Under the pieces are notes generated by a model. That model saw only the letters and a program-made list of their open reading frames with translations. It did not search any database and was not told where the DNA came from. From NCBI GenBank assembly GCA_035456405.1, contig DATIDG010000008.1, positions 1 to 64,000 on the forward strand: a DNA stretch of 64,000 nucleotides. The letters run 5' to 3'. Made by a program: the position numbers and the translations under genes. This DNA is from JAGVSZ01 sp035456405 (GTDB lineage: Bacteria > Pseudomonadota > Gammaproteobacteria > Burkholderiales > SG8-39). This document shows, one piece after another, positions 41,397-51,054 of the stretch (position 1 is its first letter; the number at the start of each line of letters is the position of its first letter).

Positions 41397-41471
41397 GCGG
41401 GGCGAGGCAAGGGGGAAGAGTTGGCGCCGCGCCCGCGGCCCCCGAACCTCAGCCGAACCCGGCTCGCGCTC

Positions 41472-43040
<1,569 letters not shown>

Positions 43041-43118
43041 CAAGAAGCGAGAATCGACAGGCGCGCCATCTCGGGTTTTCTCCGTGATCTCTGTGTCCTC
43101 TGTGGCAGATTGTCTTTC
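43041..43118. repeat. Intergenic sequence with degenerate CTCTGTG repeats
   Basis: Between purH and purD the text TCTCCGTGATCTCTGTG then TCCTCTGTGGCAG (43079-43108) repeats CTCYGTG three times. Phrases of this kind recur in intergenic spaces of several GC-rich proteobacteria, as I recall, and look like a dispersed repeat. No hairpin or gene is seen. Confidence 0.35.
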
Positions 43119-44423
43119 ATGAAGATCCTCGTCATCGGCAGCGGCGGCCGCGAGCATGCGCTCGCGTGGAAGCTCGCGTCGAGCCCGCGCGTGCAGAAGG
43201 TGTTCGTCGCACCAGGCAACGGCGGCACCGCGCGTGAGCCCGGGGTCGAGAACGTCGCGATCACCGAGCTTCCGGCGCTCGCCGAGTTCGCCGCGCGCGA
43301 GCAGATCGGCCTCACCGTGGTTGGCCCGGAAGCGCCGCTCGCCGCCGGCGTGGTCGATCTCTTCCGCTCGAAGGGACTGCGCATCTTCGGCCCCACGAGG
43401 GCGGCGGCGCAGCTCGAGAGCTCCAAGGAGTTCGCGAAGCGGTTCCTCGTGCGCCACCGCATCCCGACCGCGGCATACGAAGGATTCAGCGACGCAGCCG
43501 CCGCGCACCGGTACGTCGACGCGCGCGGGGCGCCGATCGTCGTGAAGGCCGACGGCCTCGCGGCCGGCAAGGGTGTCATCGTCGCGGCGACGAATGACGC
43601 AGCGCATGCGGCGATCGACGGCATGCTCGTCGAGAATAGGATGGGCGACGCGGGCGCGCGCGTCGTGATCGAGGACTTCCTCGGCGGCGAGGAGGCGAGC
43701 TTCATCGTCATGTGCGACGGCGAGCACGTGCTGACGCTCGCGACCAGCCAGGACCACAAGCGCCTGAAGGACGGCGACGAGGGCCCCAACACCGGCGGCA
43801 TGGGCGCCTACTCGCCCGCGCCGGTCGTGACCCCGGCGATGCACGCGCGCGTCGTGCGCGAGATCGTCACGCCCACGATCCGCGGGATGAGGGCGGACGG
43901 CATGCCGTACTCCGGCTTCCTGTACGCGGGGCTCATGATCGACGGCGCGGGCAATCCGAAGGTGCTCGAGTTCAACTGCCGCCTCGGCGATCCCGAGGCG
44001 CAGCCGATCCTGCTGCGGCTGAAGAGCGATCTCGTCGACCTGCTCGACCGCGCGGTGGACGGGAAGCTCGACGCGATCGACGCCGGATGGGACCGCCGCG
44101 CTGCGCTCGGCGTCGTGCTCGCCGCGGCGAACTACCCCGAGACCCCGCGCAAGGGCGACGAGATCACGGGCCTGCCGTCCCGCGGCGAGGACTACCACGT
44201 CTTCCACGCCGGGACGGAGCTCCGCGACGGGAAAGTCGTCACGTGCGGCGGGCGGGTGCTGTGCGTGACCGCGCTAGGCGACAGCGTGCGCATCGCGCAG
44301 CGGCGCGCCTATGAAGTGCTCGCGGGAATCCGCTTCGAGGGGATGCAGTACCGACGCGACATCGGCCACCGGGCAATCGAGGCCCGCAGCGGCCAACGCC
44401 CGGCCGCCGCCCCCAAGGCCTAA
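43119..44423 (+). CDS. purD: Phosphoribosylamine-glycine ligase PurD
   Basis: PurD ligates glycine to phosphoribosylamine, the second step of purine synthesis. The 434 residues start MKILVIGSGGREHALAWKL and contain VVGPEAPLAAGVVDLF, the ATP-grasp motifs IVVKADGLAAGKGV and VVIEDFLGGEEASFIV, PNTGGMGAYSPAP, and VLEFNCRLGDPEAQPIL with the metal ligands. ATG 43119 is the family start. The gene sits between purH and hemF on the same strand, six bases before hemF. Confidence 0.98.
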   Translation: MKILVIGSGGREHALAWKLASSPRVQKVFVAPGNGGTAREPGVENVAITELPALAEFAAREQIGLTVVGPEAPLAAGVVDLFRSKGLRIFGPTRAAAQLESSKEFAKRFLVRHRIPTAAYEGFSDAAAAHRYVDARGAPIVVKADGLAAGKGVIVAATNDAAHAAIDGMLVENRMGDAGARVVIEDFLGGEEASFIVMCDGEHVLTLATSQDHKRLKDGDEGPNTGGMGAYSPAPVVTPAMHARVVREIVTPTIRGMRADGMPYSGFLYAGLMIDGAGNPKVLEFNCRLGDPEAQPILLRLKSDLVDLLDRAVDGKLDAIDAGWDRRAALGVVLAAANYPETPRKGDEITGLPSRGEDYHVFHAGTELRDGKVVTCGGRVLCVTALGDSVRIAQRRAYEVLAGIRFEGMQYRRDIGHRAIEARSGQRPAAAPKA

Positions 44424-44428
44424 CCGGA

Positions 44429-45325
44429 ATGGACGTCCCCGCCGTCCGGGCCTACTTCACCGGCCTCCAGGACCGCGTCGTCGCGGCGCTCGAGGCGCTC
44501 GACGGCGGCGCGTTCCGCGGCGACGCGTGGACGCGCGGCGAGGGCGGCGGCGGCGAGAGCCGGCTGATCGAGGACGGCGCGCTCTTCGAGCGCGGCGGCG
44601 TGAACTTCTCGCACGTTACGGGCGCGAGCCTTCCGCCCTCGGCGACCGGGGCGCGGCCGGAGCTCGCCGGCCGCGGCTTCGAAGCCCTCGGCGTGTCGCT
44701 CGTCCTGCATCCGCGCAACCCGTACGTCCCGACGGTGCACATGAACGTGCGCTGCTTCGTCGCGACGCGGGTCGGGACCGAGCCTGTCTGGTGGTTCGGC
44801 GGCGGGATGGACCTCACGCCGTACTACGGCTTCGAGGAGGACGCCGCCCACTTCCATCGCACCTGCAAGGCGGCGCTCGCGCCGTTCGGCGCGGACCTGC
44901 ACCCGCGCTTCAAGGACTGGTGCGACCGCTACTTCTTCCTGAAGCATCGCGGGGAGCCGCGCGGCGTGGGCGGGATCTTCTTCGACGATCTCGGCGCGCC
45001 GGACTTCGCCACGTGCTTCGCGCTGACGCGGAGCGTCGGTGACCACTTCGTCCCGGCGTACCGGCCGATCGTCGAGCGCCGGCGCGACCTTCCCTTCGGC
45101 GAGCGCGAGCGCGACTTCCAGGCCTACCGGCGCGGCCGATACGTCGAGTTCAACCTAGTGTACGACCGCGGGACTCTCTTCGGCCTGCAGTCGGGTGGCC
45201 GGACCGAGTCGATCCTCATGTCGCTGCCGCCGCTCGTGAAATGGCGCTACGACTGGCGGCCCGAGCCCGGCACGCCCGAAGCGCGCCTCTACGAGGTGTT
45301 CCTGAAGCCGCGCGACTGGGCGTGA
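44429..45325 (+). CDS. hemF: Oxygen-dependent coproporphyrinogen III oxidase HemF
   Basis: HemF oxidatively decarboxylates coproporphyrinogen III to protoporphyrinogen IX in heme synthesis and needs O2, so the organism respires aerobically at least part of the time. The 298 residues include GGVNFSHVTG, HPRNPYVPTVHMNVRCF, WWFGGGMDLTPYYGFEED, FFLKHRGEPRGVGGIFFDD and VEFNLVYDRGTLFGLQSGGR in part. The start ATG is six bases after the purD stop. The oxygen-independent relative encoded at 47214-48410 is HemW rather than HemN. Confidence 0.97.
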   Translation: MDVPAVRAYFTGLQDRVVAALEALDGGAFRGDAWTRGEGGGGESRLIEDGALFERGGVNFSHVTGASLPPSATGARPELAGRGFEALGVSLVLHPRNPYVPTVHMNVRCFVATRVGTEPVWWFGGGMDLTPYYGFEEDAAHFHRTCKAALAPFGADLHPRFKDWCDRYFFLKHRGEPRGVGGIFFDDLGAPDFATCFALTRSVGDHFVPAYRPIVERRRDLPFGERERDFQAYRRGRYVEFNLVYDRGTLFGLQSGGRTESILMSLPPLVKWRYDWRPEPGTPEARLYEVFLKPRDWA

Positions 45326-45377
45326 TGCCGAGATCGCGAGTCGCAGCCGCGCGGGCGGGTCGCGTCCTTGCGCGAAT

Positions 45378-46472
45378 TCATCCATTCGCGTCCCGCTGCC
45401 CGGTTTCGCGACGGTTGATCAGCCTCAGGTACTGCTCGATCGTCTGAGTGGGCACCTTCCCGCCGCGATAGTTCTTGGGCTGGTGGTAGATGCTGCGGTA
45501 GAAGTCGCAGCTCGCGCAGACGGGGCGGAACCTGCCGGCCTGCTGCTCTTCAATGATCTTCCGGTACTCGGCGTTCCCGGCGCTGATGATCTCCGCGAGT
45601 GGCTTCGATTCGACGTCGCCGATGGCGAGCGTGGCGTCGACGTCCCGGCATGCGCATGCGTTGACGACCCCCGTCGCCATAACCTGAACGGAGTCGAACA
45701 ACTTGACGCAGGCGCCCGCCTTGACAGTGTCGTCGGCCGGCGTGATTTGCATGTCGAGCCCAGCCACGTCCTCCTGAGTGATGTACCCGCCCCAGTTGTT
45801 GTACATGCCGTGCGAAGCGTTCACGGGAATGCCGGCCCTCCGGAATCGTTCGAGAAGCATCATCAGGTCGCTCGCGTCAGCCGACACCGCGTTGAACGAA
45901 GAGCGATGTCCGATCGAGACGCGGAATGGCCACCGGTCAAGGTGCCCGAGCACCGTCTCGAGATTCGCGATCAGCCGCCGGTAGATCCTCGGGCTCGATT
46001 TCGTGATGGCAACGAAGCTCGCCTCGTCGTGGCCGTAGACGCTAATGGTCATGCGGTCGAACTTCTTGAGGTGCATGAGCCGCATCAGCTGATCGCGCGT
46101 CGGGATCGTCAGATTCGAGAAGAAGTGATAGCCCTTCACTTCGGGGTGGACGTCAAGAAACGCGAGCTTCTCGAAGACGTGCCTGTCCATGAACACATCG
46201 CCGGTGCAAGGCGTGAGGTGGAAGCGGTCGAAGCCCAGGCGCAGCGCCTGCTCGACGACCTGCGCGAACGTGTCGTTCGACATGCTCACCTTGGCGGTCT
46301 GCTTCTTCTCGTAGGCGCAGAACCGGCACTTGAGGTTGCAGGCGCTGGTGGTCTCTATGTTGAACGCGCCGAGGTCAGCCGGGATGAACTCGCGTCCGAG
46401 GAGCCGGTTCAGGGCGATTTCCACGCGAACCAGCATATTCTTCAACCTCTTCTCGACGACCCGAATGCGCAC
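45378..46472 (-). CDS. Radical SAM protein with SPASM-like C-terminus, function unknown
   Basis: The frame is open further upstream, but GTG 46472, preceded by GGGAGAA and lying 25 bases after the neighbouring stop, gives 364 residues. The radical SAM cluster motif is CNLKCRFC (Cys45, Cys49, Cys52) in GAFNIETTSACNLKCRFCAY. Auxiliary-cluster cysteines follow at AGACVKLF, VNACACRDVD and PVCASCDFYRS, as in SPASM enzymes. These modify peptides, proteins, sugars or cofactors. A region of hydrophilic and aromatic residues lies in between. No precursor peptide is evident nearby. It has no obvious link to the heme genes around it. ATG 46436 is an alternative start. Confidence 0.82.
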   Translation of the reverse strand: MRIRVVEKRLKNMLVRVEIALNRLLGREFIPADLGAFNIETTSACNLKCRFCAYEKKQTAKVSMSNDTFAQVVEQALRLGFDRFHLTPCTGDVFMDRHVFEKLAFLDVHPEVKGYHFFSNLTIPTRDQLMRLMHLKKFDRMTISVYGHDEASFVAITKSSPRIYRRLIANLETVLGHLDRWPFRVSIGHRSSFNAVSADASDLMMLLERFRRAGIPVNASHGMYNNWGGYITQEDVAGLDMQITPADDTVKAGACVKLFDSVQVMATGVVNACACRDVDATLAIGDVESKPLAEIISAGNAEYRKIIEEQQAGRFRPVCASCDFYRSIYHQPKNYRGGKVPTQTIEQYLRLINRRETGQRDANG

Positions 46473-46497
46473 TAGAGGGATTCTCCCGTACTTCCGG

Positions 46498-47217
46498 TCA
46501 GCAGCCGAGCTTTCGCGCGAGGTCGACGAAGTCCTTCGCATTGACGTCGAAGCGCGGCTCGAACGCGACGTCCTTCTTCGCCGCATCCCCGAACTCCAGC
46601 GGCCGCTGAACGAAGGCGGTGCGCAGCCCCGCGCGCGCCGCGGCATCGAGGTCGTCCTTGTGCGCCGCGACCATCAGTACCTCGCTCGGCGTCAGACCGA
46701 GCAGCCGGGCGGCGCCCCGGTAGGCTTCCGGATCGGGCTTGTAGTGCGCGAAGAGCTCCGCGGAGAGGATGCAATCCCACGGCAGGCCGCCGTGTTTCGC
46801 CATGTTGGTGAGCAGCGCCACGTTGCCGTTCGAGAGCGTCGCGATCACGTACTTCTTCTTGAGCCGCTTCAGCCCGCCCACTGCCTCCTTCCACGGCGCG
46901 AGACGATGCCACGCTCGGTTCAATTGGTCCTTGTCCGCCTCGGTCAGCCCCGCGATCGCGAACCTGACGAGCAGCTCGTCGAGGATACTCCGGTGCAGGC
47001 CGTCGATGTTGGTCCACGGCAGCTCGCCGCGCCGCACCCGGTCCATCGCAGGGCGGTAGCCGCCGCGCCACGCGTCGGCAAAGGCGGCCCAATCGATCTT
47101 GATCTTCTTGCGCCGCCCCAGGCGCCTCCCCTCCTCGATCAGCGACCCCCGCCAGTCGACCACCGTGCCGAACACGTCGAACGTCAACGCCTTCACCTCG
47201 CACGCCAGCTTCTTCAC
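46498..47217 (-). CDS. HAD-family hydrolase, type II haloacid dehalogenase-like
   Basis: The 239-residue protein has LTFDVFGTVVDWRGSLIEEG with nucleophile Asp14, then VIATLSNGNVALLTNMAKHG (motif II Ser/Asn), the motif-III lysine near YKPDPEAYRGAARLLGL, and VAAHKDDLDAAARAGL. This is the pattern of (S)-2-haloacid dehalogenases, which split C-halogen bonds, though phosphatases of the same branch are common. GTG 47217 overlaps the hemW stop (GTGA). The gene is transcribed from the hemW direction and the radical SAM gene follows. Confidence 0.85.
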   Translation of the reverse strand: MKKLACEVKALTFDVFGTVVDWRGSLIEEGRRLGRRKKIKIDWAAFADAWRGGYRPAMDRVRRGELPWTNIDGLHRSILDELLVRFAIAGLTEADKDQLNRAWHRLAPWKEAVGGLKRLKKKYVIATLSNGNVALLTNMAKHGGLPWDCILSAELFAHYKPDPEAYRGAARLLGLTPSEVLMVAAHKDDLDAAARAGLRTAFVQRPLEFGDAAKKDVAFEPRFDVNAKDFVDLARKLGC

Positions 47218-48410
47218 TTCGCCTCCGGGAGAAAGACCTGCAGGAGATCGTTGAGGAATCTCCGGCCGAGCGCCGTCGTGCGGATTCGCGCGTGGTCTCG
47301 CTCGATTAGGCCCTTACTCTCTGCGGCGGCGAACTCGCGCTCCGCCGCTACGATCGGCAGCCCGGTCCGCTCCGAGAACATCGCGACCGGGAAGCCCTCG
47401 GCGAGACGCAGCGCATTCATCATGAACTCGAACGGGAGATCGCTCCGCCCCAGATCGCGCCGCTCGACGATCTGCGTGCCCGCCGCGACGCGCCGCATGT
47501 ATTCGACCGGCGTCCGCGCGCGCACCTCGCGCACGACCCGGTCGGCGAACGAGATCTTCGCGTGCGCGCCGGCGCCGATTCCGAGGTAGTCGCCGAAGCG
47601 CCAATAGTTCAGATTGTGGCGGCACGCCATGCCGGGCAGCGCGTACGCCGAGGTCTCGTAGCGCTCGTAGCCCGCGGTGGCCAGGCGACGCTCGACCGTA
47701 TCGCCGATCTCGGCCGACGTGTCCTCGTCGGGAAGCAGCGGCGGGCGAGTGAAGAACACCGTGTTCGGCTCGATCGTGAGGTGATAGAAGGACAGGTGCG
47801 GCGCACGCGTGGCGATGCCGGTTTCCACGTCGAGCTCCGCGTCAGCTACCGTCTGCTCCGGCAGCGCGTACATCAGGTCCAGGTTGAAGTTCGTGAAGTG
47901 CGCGTGCGCAATCTCGACCGCGCGGTGCGCCTCGCGCTCGTCGTGGATGCGACCGAGCGCGCGGAGGTGCTCCGGATTGAAGGTCTGGATTCCGATCGAT
48001 AGGCGGTTCACGCCCGCCGCACGGAAGTCGCGGAACTTGTCGGACTCGAACGTGCCCGGATTCGCCTCGAGCGTGATCTCGGCATCGGGCTCGAGCGGCA
48101 GGCGCGCGCGAATCGCGGCGAGCAGGTGGTCGATCGCGCGCGCCGAGAAGAGGCTCGGCGTGCCGCCGCCGAAGAACACGCTGTGGACGCGCCGGCCCCA
48201 GACGTCCGGCAGCGCCGATTCGAGGTCGGCGATCAGAGCGGCGACGTATTTGTCCTCCGGAAGCGAACCGCGCGACTCGTGCGAATTGAAGTCGCAGTAC
48301 GGGCACTTGCGCACGCACCAGGGCAGGTGCACGTAGAGCGCGAGCGGGGGCAGCGCCGCGAGGCGGAGGCGGTGGCCGGCAGCTGGAGCGTGGACGATGG
48401 CAGGGGACAT
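47214..48410 (-). CDS. hemW: Radical SAM heme chaperone HemW
   Basis: HemW binds heme and is thought to insert it into respiratory enzymes; it is often mislabelled as a coproporphyrinogen dehydrogenase. The 398-residue form from ATG 48410 has LALYVHLPWCVRKCPYCDFNSHE with CxxxCxxC, but not the additional Cys of HemN. FFGGGTPSLFSARAI, EITLEANPGTFE, GVNRLSIGIQTFNPEHLRALGR and a C-terminal HemN-like domain (YEISNYA-type segment YETSAYALPGMACRHNLNYW in part) follow. An upstream open extension of 93 residues is not similar to the family. It normally follows rdgB; a ketopantoate-reductase-like gene on the opposite strand now separates them. Confidence 0.93.
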   Translation of the reverse strand: MSPAIVHAPAAGHRLRLAALPPLALYVHLPWCVRKCPYCDFNSHESRGSLPEDKYVAALIADLESALPDVWGRRVHSVFFGGGTPSLFSARAIDHLLAAIRARLPLEPDAEITLEANPGTFESDKFRDFRAAGVNRLSIGIQTFNPEHLRALGRIHDEREAHRAVEIAHAHFTNFNLDLMYALPEQTVADAELDVETGIATRAPHLSFYHLTIEPNTVFFTRPPLLPDEDTSAEIGDTVERRLATAGYERYETSAYALPGMACRHNLNYWRFGDYLGIGAGAHAKISFADRVVREVRARTPVEYMRRVAAGTQIVERRDLGRSDLPFEFMMNALRLAEGFPVAMFSERTGLPIVAAEREFAAAESKGLIERDHARIRTTALGRRFLNDLLQVFLPEAK

Positions 48411-48509
48411 GGCGGTCGGGACGCCACTCGATGATAGAGCAGCGGCCGAGCCTAGGGCGGACCCGCTGCGCCCGGCGTATATTGCCCCGGTCCGCCCCCG
48501 GGGCGCCCG

Positions 48510-48692
48510 ATGCGCGAACTGAAGCAGACCATCCGGTTCTGCACGTCGAGCGACGGCGCGCGCATCGCCTAGGCCAGGATGGGCAGCGGCCCGCCGCTCG
48601 TCCGGGCTGCGCACTTCCTCATCCGCAACAGTGCGAGCGTCACCAAAGCCCGTCACCTCTAGACGCTGTTCGACTTTCTGAAGCGGCAATAG
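48510..48692 (+). pseudogene. Decayed remnant of an alpha/beta-hydrolase or LuxR/adenylate-cyclase-type protein
   Basis: From ATG 48510 a single frame reads TIRFCTSSDGARIA, then TAG at 48570-48572, then ARMGSGPPLVRAAHFL and onward to a second TAG at 48660-48662 and a short TLFDFLKRQ with TAG at 48690-48692. The first two parts match the conserved opening IRFCTxxDGxRIAYAxxGxGPPLVxAAxWL that precedes alpha/beta-hydrolase domains in many LuxR and cyclase proteins, with the Tyr codon turned into TAG. Most of the gene is missing. This is inference from memory of the family pattern. Confidence 0.55.
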
Positions 48693-48706
48693 GACGGAGG
48701 TTCCCG

Positions 48707-49648
48707 ATGCGCATCGCGATTTACGGCACCGGCGGCGTGGGCGGCTACTTCGGCGCGCAGCTCGCGCGCGCCGGAGAGGACGTCGTCTTCATTGCGCGCG
48801 GCGCGCACCTTGAGGCGATCCGCAAGCAGGGGCTGCGCGTGGAAACGCCCAAAGGCGAGCTTGTGATCGAGCCCGCGCAGGCGACGGACGATCCCGCGCA
48901 GGCGGGCGTCGTGGACACCGTCCTCGTCAGCGTGAAGGCGTGGCAGGTGTCCGACGCTGCACGCGCCATGCGGCCCATGATCGGGCCGGACACGATCGTC
49001 GTGCCGCTCCAGAATGGCGTGGAAGCGCCGTCTCAGGTCGCTGCGGTGCTCGGCGCCGAGCGCGTGCTCGGCGGGACGTGCGGGACGCTGAGCCAGGTGA
49101 CCGGCCCCGGCCGGATCCGCAGCATCGGCGAGGCCCACTTCGTCAAGTTCGGCGAGCTGGACAACCGCGCGAGCGAGCGAGCCGAGCGCCTGCGACAGGC
49201 CTTCGAGCGCGCCCGGGTGCAGGTCGAGATCCCCGCCGACATCCACCAGGCCATCTGGGGAAAGTTCCTCCTCGTCGCTTCATTCGGTGGCGTGGGGGCA
49301 GTGGCGCGCGCCCCGCTCGGAATCGTTCGTACCGTGCCCGGGACGCGGCGCCTGCTCGAGCAGTGCATGCACGAAGTCCAAGCAGTCGCGCGCGCTCGCA
49401 GAGTGGCTCTGGCAGATGCGGTCGTCGCCAGCACGCTGGCCTTTCTCGATGCGATGCCGGCCGCAGCGACGACCTCCCTGCAGCGGGACATCACCGACGG
49501 AAAGCCGTCCGAGCTCGAGGCGTGGAACGGCGCGGTGGTGCGCCTGGGCCGCGAAGCGGGCGTGGCAACGCCGCTGCATGAGTTCATCTATCACTCCCTG
49601 CTGCCGCTGGAGCTGAAGGCGAGTGGCCAGTTGAAGTTTCCCGCCTGA
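48707..49648 (+). CDS. Ketopantoate reductase-like (ApbA/PanE family) dehydrogenase
   Basis: The 313-residue protein starts MRIAIYGTGGVGGYFGAQLA with the NAD(P) loop and has VLVSVKAWQVSDAARAM, IVVPLQNGVEAP and the catalytic-Lys region QAIWGKFLLVASFGGVGAVARAP. SLQRDITDGKPSELEAWNGAVVRLG follows near the end. ACGGAGG precedes the ATG at good spacing. It is a paralogue of the panE at 12474-13487. With two copies present, one may reduce a different 2-keto acid. It lies on the plus strand inside the minus-strand rph-rdgB-hemW run, next to a gene remnant. Confidence 0.88.
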   Translation: MRIAIYGTGGVGGYFGAQLARAGEDVVFIARGAHLEAIRKQGLRVETPKGELVIEPAQATDDPAQAGVVDTVLVSVKAWQVSDAARAMRPMIGPDTIVVPLQNGVEAPSQVAAVLGAERVLGGTCGTLSQVTGPGRIRSIGEAHFVKFGELDNRASERAERLRQAFERARVQVEIPADIHQAIWGKFLLVASFGGVGAVARAPLGIVRTVPGTRRLLEQCMHEVQAVARARRVALADAVVASTLAFLDAMPAAATTSLQRDITDGKPSELEAWNGAVVRLGREAGVATPLHEFIYHSLLPLELKASGQLKFPA

Positions 49649-49656
49649 CGGAGAGT

Positions 49657-49686
49657 CCCGGGTTTCGCCGGGTTGTGCGACACAAC
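49657..49686. terminator. Pair of hairpins between convergent genes
   Basis: CCCGG at 49657-49661 pairs with CCGGG at 49668-49672, followed directly by GTTGTG with CACAAC around CGA (49672-49686). The position between convergent ketopantoate-reductase-like and rdgB genes suits a two-way terminator, but no T tract is present, so the call is tentative. Confidence 0.35.
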
Positions 49687-49710
49687 ATCGCCAGATCGGG
49701 ACTGCAGTAG

Positions 49711-50310
49711 TTACCCGGGGAGGTCCTCTTCCCGCAGCAACGCAAGCAGCCGCCGCAACGCCTTGCCCCGATGGCTGACCGCGTGCTTCTCCTGCGGCGC
49801 CAGCTCGGCTGCCGTTCGTCCGAAATCGGGCAGCAGGAAGTGCGGGTCGTAGCCGAACCCGCCCGCACCGCGGTGATCGTCGACCACCTCGCCGTGCCAT
49901 CGCCCCTCCGCGATCAGCGGCTCGGGATCGTCGGCGTGCCGGACCAGCACGACGACGCAGTAGTAGTGTGCACGGCGGTCGGGTCGGCCCTTCAGAAGGG
50001 AGATCAGCTTCTCGTTGTTGCGCCGGTCGGACTTCGGTTCGCCGGCGAAGCGCGCGGAGTGCACGCCGGGCTCGCCGCCGAGCGCCGCGACGCAGATCCC
50101 GGAGTCGTCTGCGAGCGCCGGCAGGCGCGCGTGCCGCGCCGCATTCCGCGCCTTCGCGAGCGCGTTCTCCACGAAGGTCGCGTGCGGCTCCTCGGCGTCG
50201 GGCACGCCGAGGTCGCCTTGCGGCACGACGTCGATCCCGAGTGGAGCAAGAAGGTCGCGAAACTCGCGGATCTTGCCGGGATTCGCGGAGGCCAGGACCA
50301 GCGTCTTCAC
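49711..50310 (-). CDS. rdgB: XTP/dITP pyrophosphatase RdgB
   Basis: RdgB hydrolyses non-canonical purine nucleoside triphosphates (dITP, XTP) and keeps them out of DNA. The 199-residue HAM1-family protein begins LVLASANPGKIREF and has PHATFVENALAKARNAA, ADDSGICVAALGGEPGVHSARFAG, GFGYDPHFLLPDFG and SHRGKALRRL. GTG 50310 overlaps the rph stop (GTGA), the usual rph-rdgB coupling. Motifs are complete. Confidence 0.96.
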   Translation of the reverse strand: MKTLVLASANPGKIREFRDLLAPLGIDVVPQGDLGVPDAEEPHATFVENALAKARNAARHARLPALADDSGICVAALGGEPGVHSARFAGEPKSDRRNNEKLISLLKGRPDRRAHYYCVVVLVRHADDPEPLIAEGRWHGEVVDDHRGAGGFGYDPHFLLPDFGRTAAELAPQEKHAVSHRGKALRRLLALLREEDLPG

Positions 50311-51041
50311 GAGCCGAGCGCGGCCCGCTGCTTCGCGATCAGCTCGCGGATGCCCTGCTCCGCGAGCGCGACGAGCGCGTCCAGCTCCGCGCGGGTGAAA
50401 GGAAGGCCTTCCGCGGTGCCCTGCAGCTCGACGAAGCCGCCCGCGCCGGTCATCACGACGTTCATGTCGGTGTCGCACGCGGAGTCCTCGGTGTAGTCGA
50501 GGTCGAGCACCGGCACGCCCCGGTACACGCCGACCGAGACGGCGGCGACAAAGTCGCGGATCGCGGCGCCGGTCACGGCCCCAGCGGCGCGCAGCGTGCC
50601 GATTGCGTCGTGGACGGCGACGAACGCGCCCGTGATGCTCGCGGTCCGCGTTCCGCCGTCGGCCTGGATGACGTCGCAGTCGACCTGGATCGTGCGCAGG
50701 CCGAGGAGCGTGAGGTCGACGACCGTGCGCAGGCTGCGGCCGATCAAGCGCTGGATCTCGAGCGTGCGGCCAGACTGCTTGCCGCGTGCCGCCTCCCGGT
50801 CGGTCCGCGTATTGGTCGACCGCGGGAGCATGCCGTACTCCGCGGTGACCCAGCCCTGGCCCTTGTCCTTCAGGAACGGCGGCACCCGTTCCTCGACGCT
50901 CGCGGTGCAGAGGACTTTCGTGTCGCCGAACTCGACGAGCACGGAACCTTCCGCATGCTTGGTGTATCCGCGGGTGATGCGGACCGAACGGAGCTCGCCG
51001 GGTGCACGGCCGCTCGGCCGGGCCCACCCTTCCAACTTCAC
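50307..51041 (-). CDS. rph: Ribonuclease PH
   Basis: RNase PH is a phosphorolytic 3'-5' exonuclease that trims tRNA 3' ends. The 244-residue protein has RPSGRAPGELRSVRITRGYT, the GSVLVEFGDTKVLCTASVEE segment (in part), GWVTAEYGMLPRSTNTR, QRLIGRSLRTVVDL and DVIQADGGTRTASITGAFVA (in part), with the catalytic Asp in the last region (LDYTEDS). It starts the rph-rdgB pair and lies 13 bases downstream of the PP2C gene. Confidence 0.97.
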   Translation of the reverse strand: MKLEGWARPSGRAPGELRSVRITRGYTKHAEGSVLVEFGDTKVLCTASVEERVPPFLKDKGQGWVTAEYGMLPRSTNTRTDREAARGKQSGRTLEIQRLIGRSLRTVVDLTLLGLRTIQVDCDVIQADGGTRTASITGAFVAVHDAIGTLRAAGAVTGAAIRDFVAAVSVGVYRGVPVLDLDYTEDSACDTDMNVVMTGAGGFVELQGTAEGLPFTRAELDALVALAEQGIRELIAKQRAALGS

Positions 51042-51054
51042 CCTTCCCCCTTCC

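Noticed and set aside
47214..48689. Longer HemW starting at 48689
   Set aside because: The extra N-terminal residues are antisense to the gene remnant and have no family similarity; ATG 48410 fits the family start.
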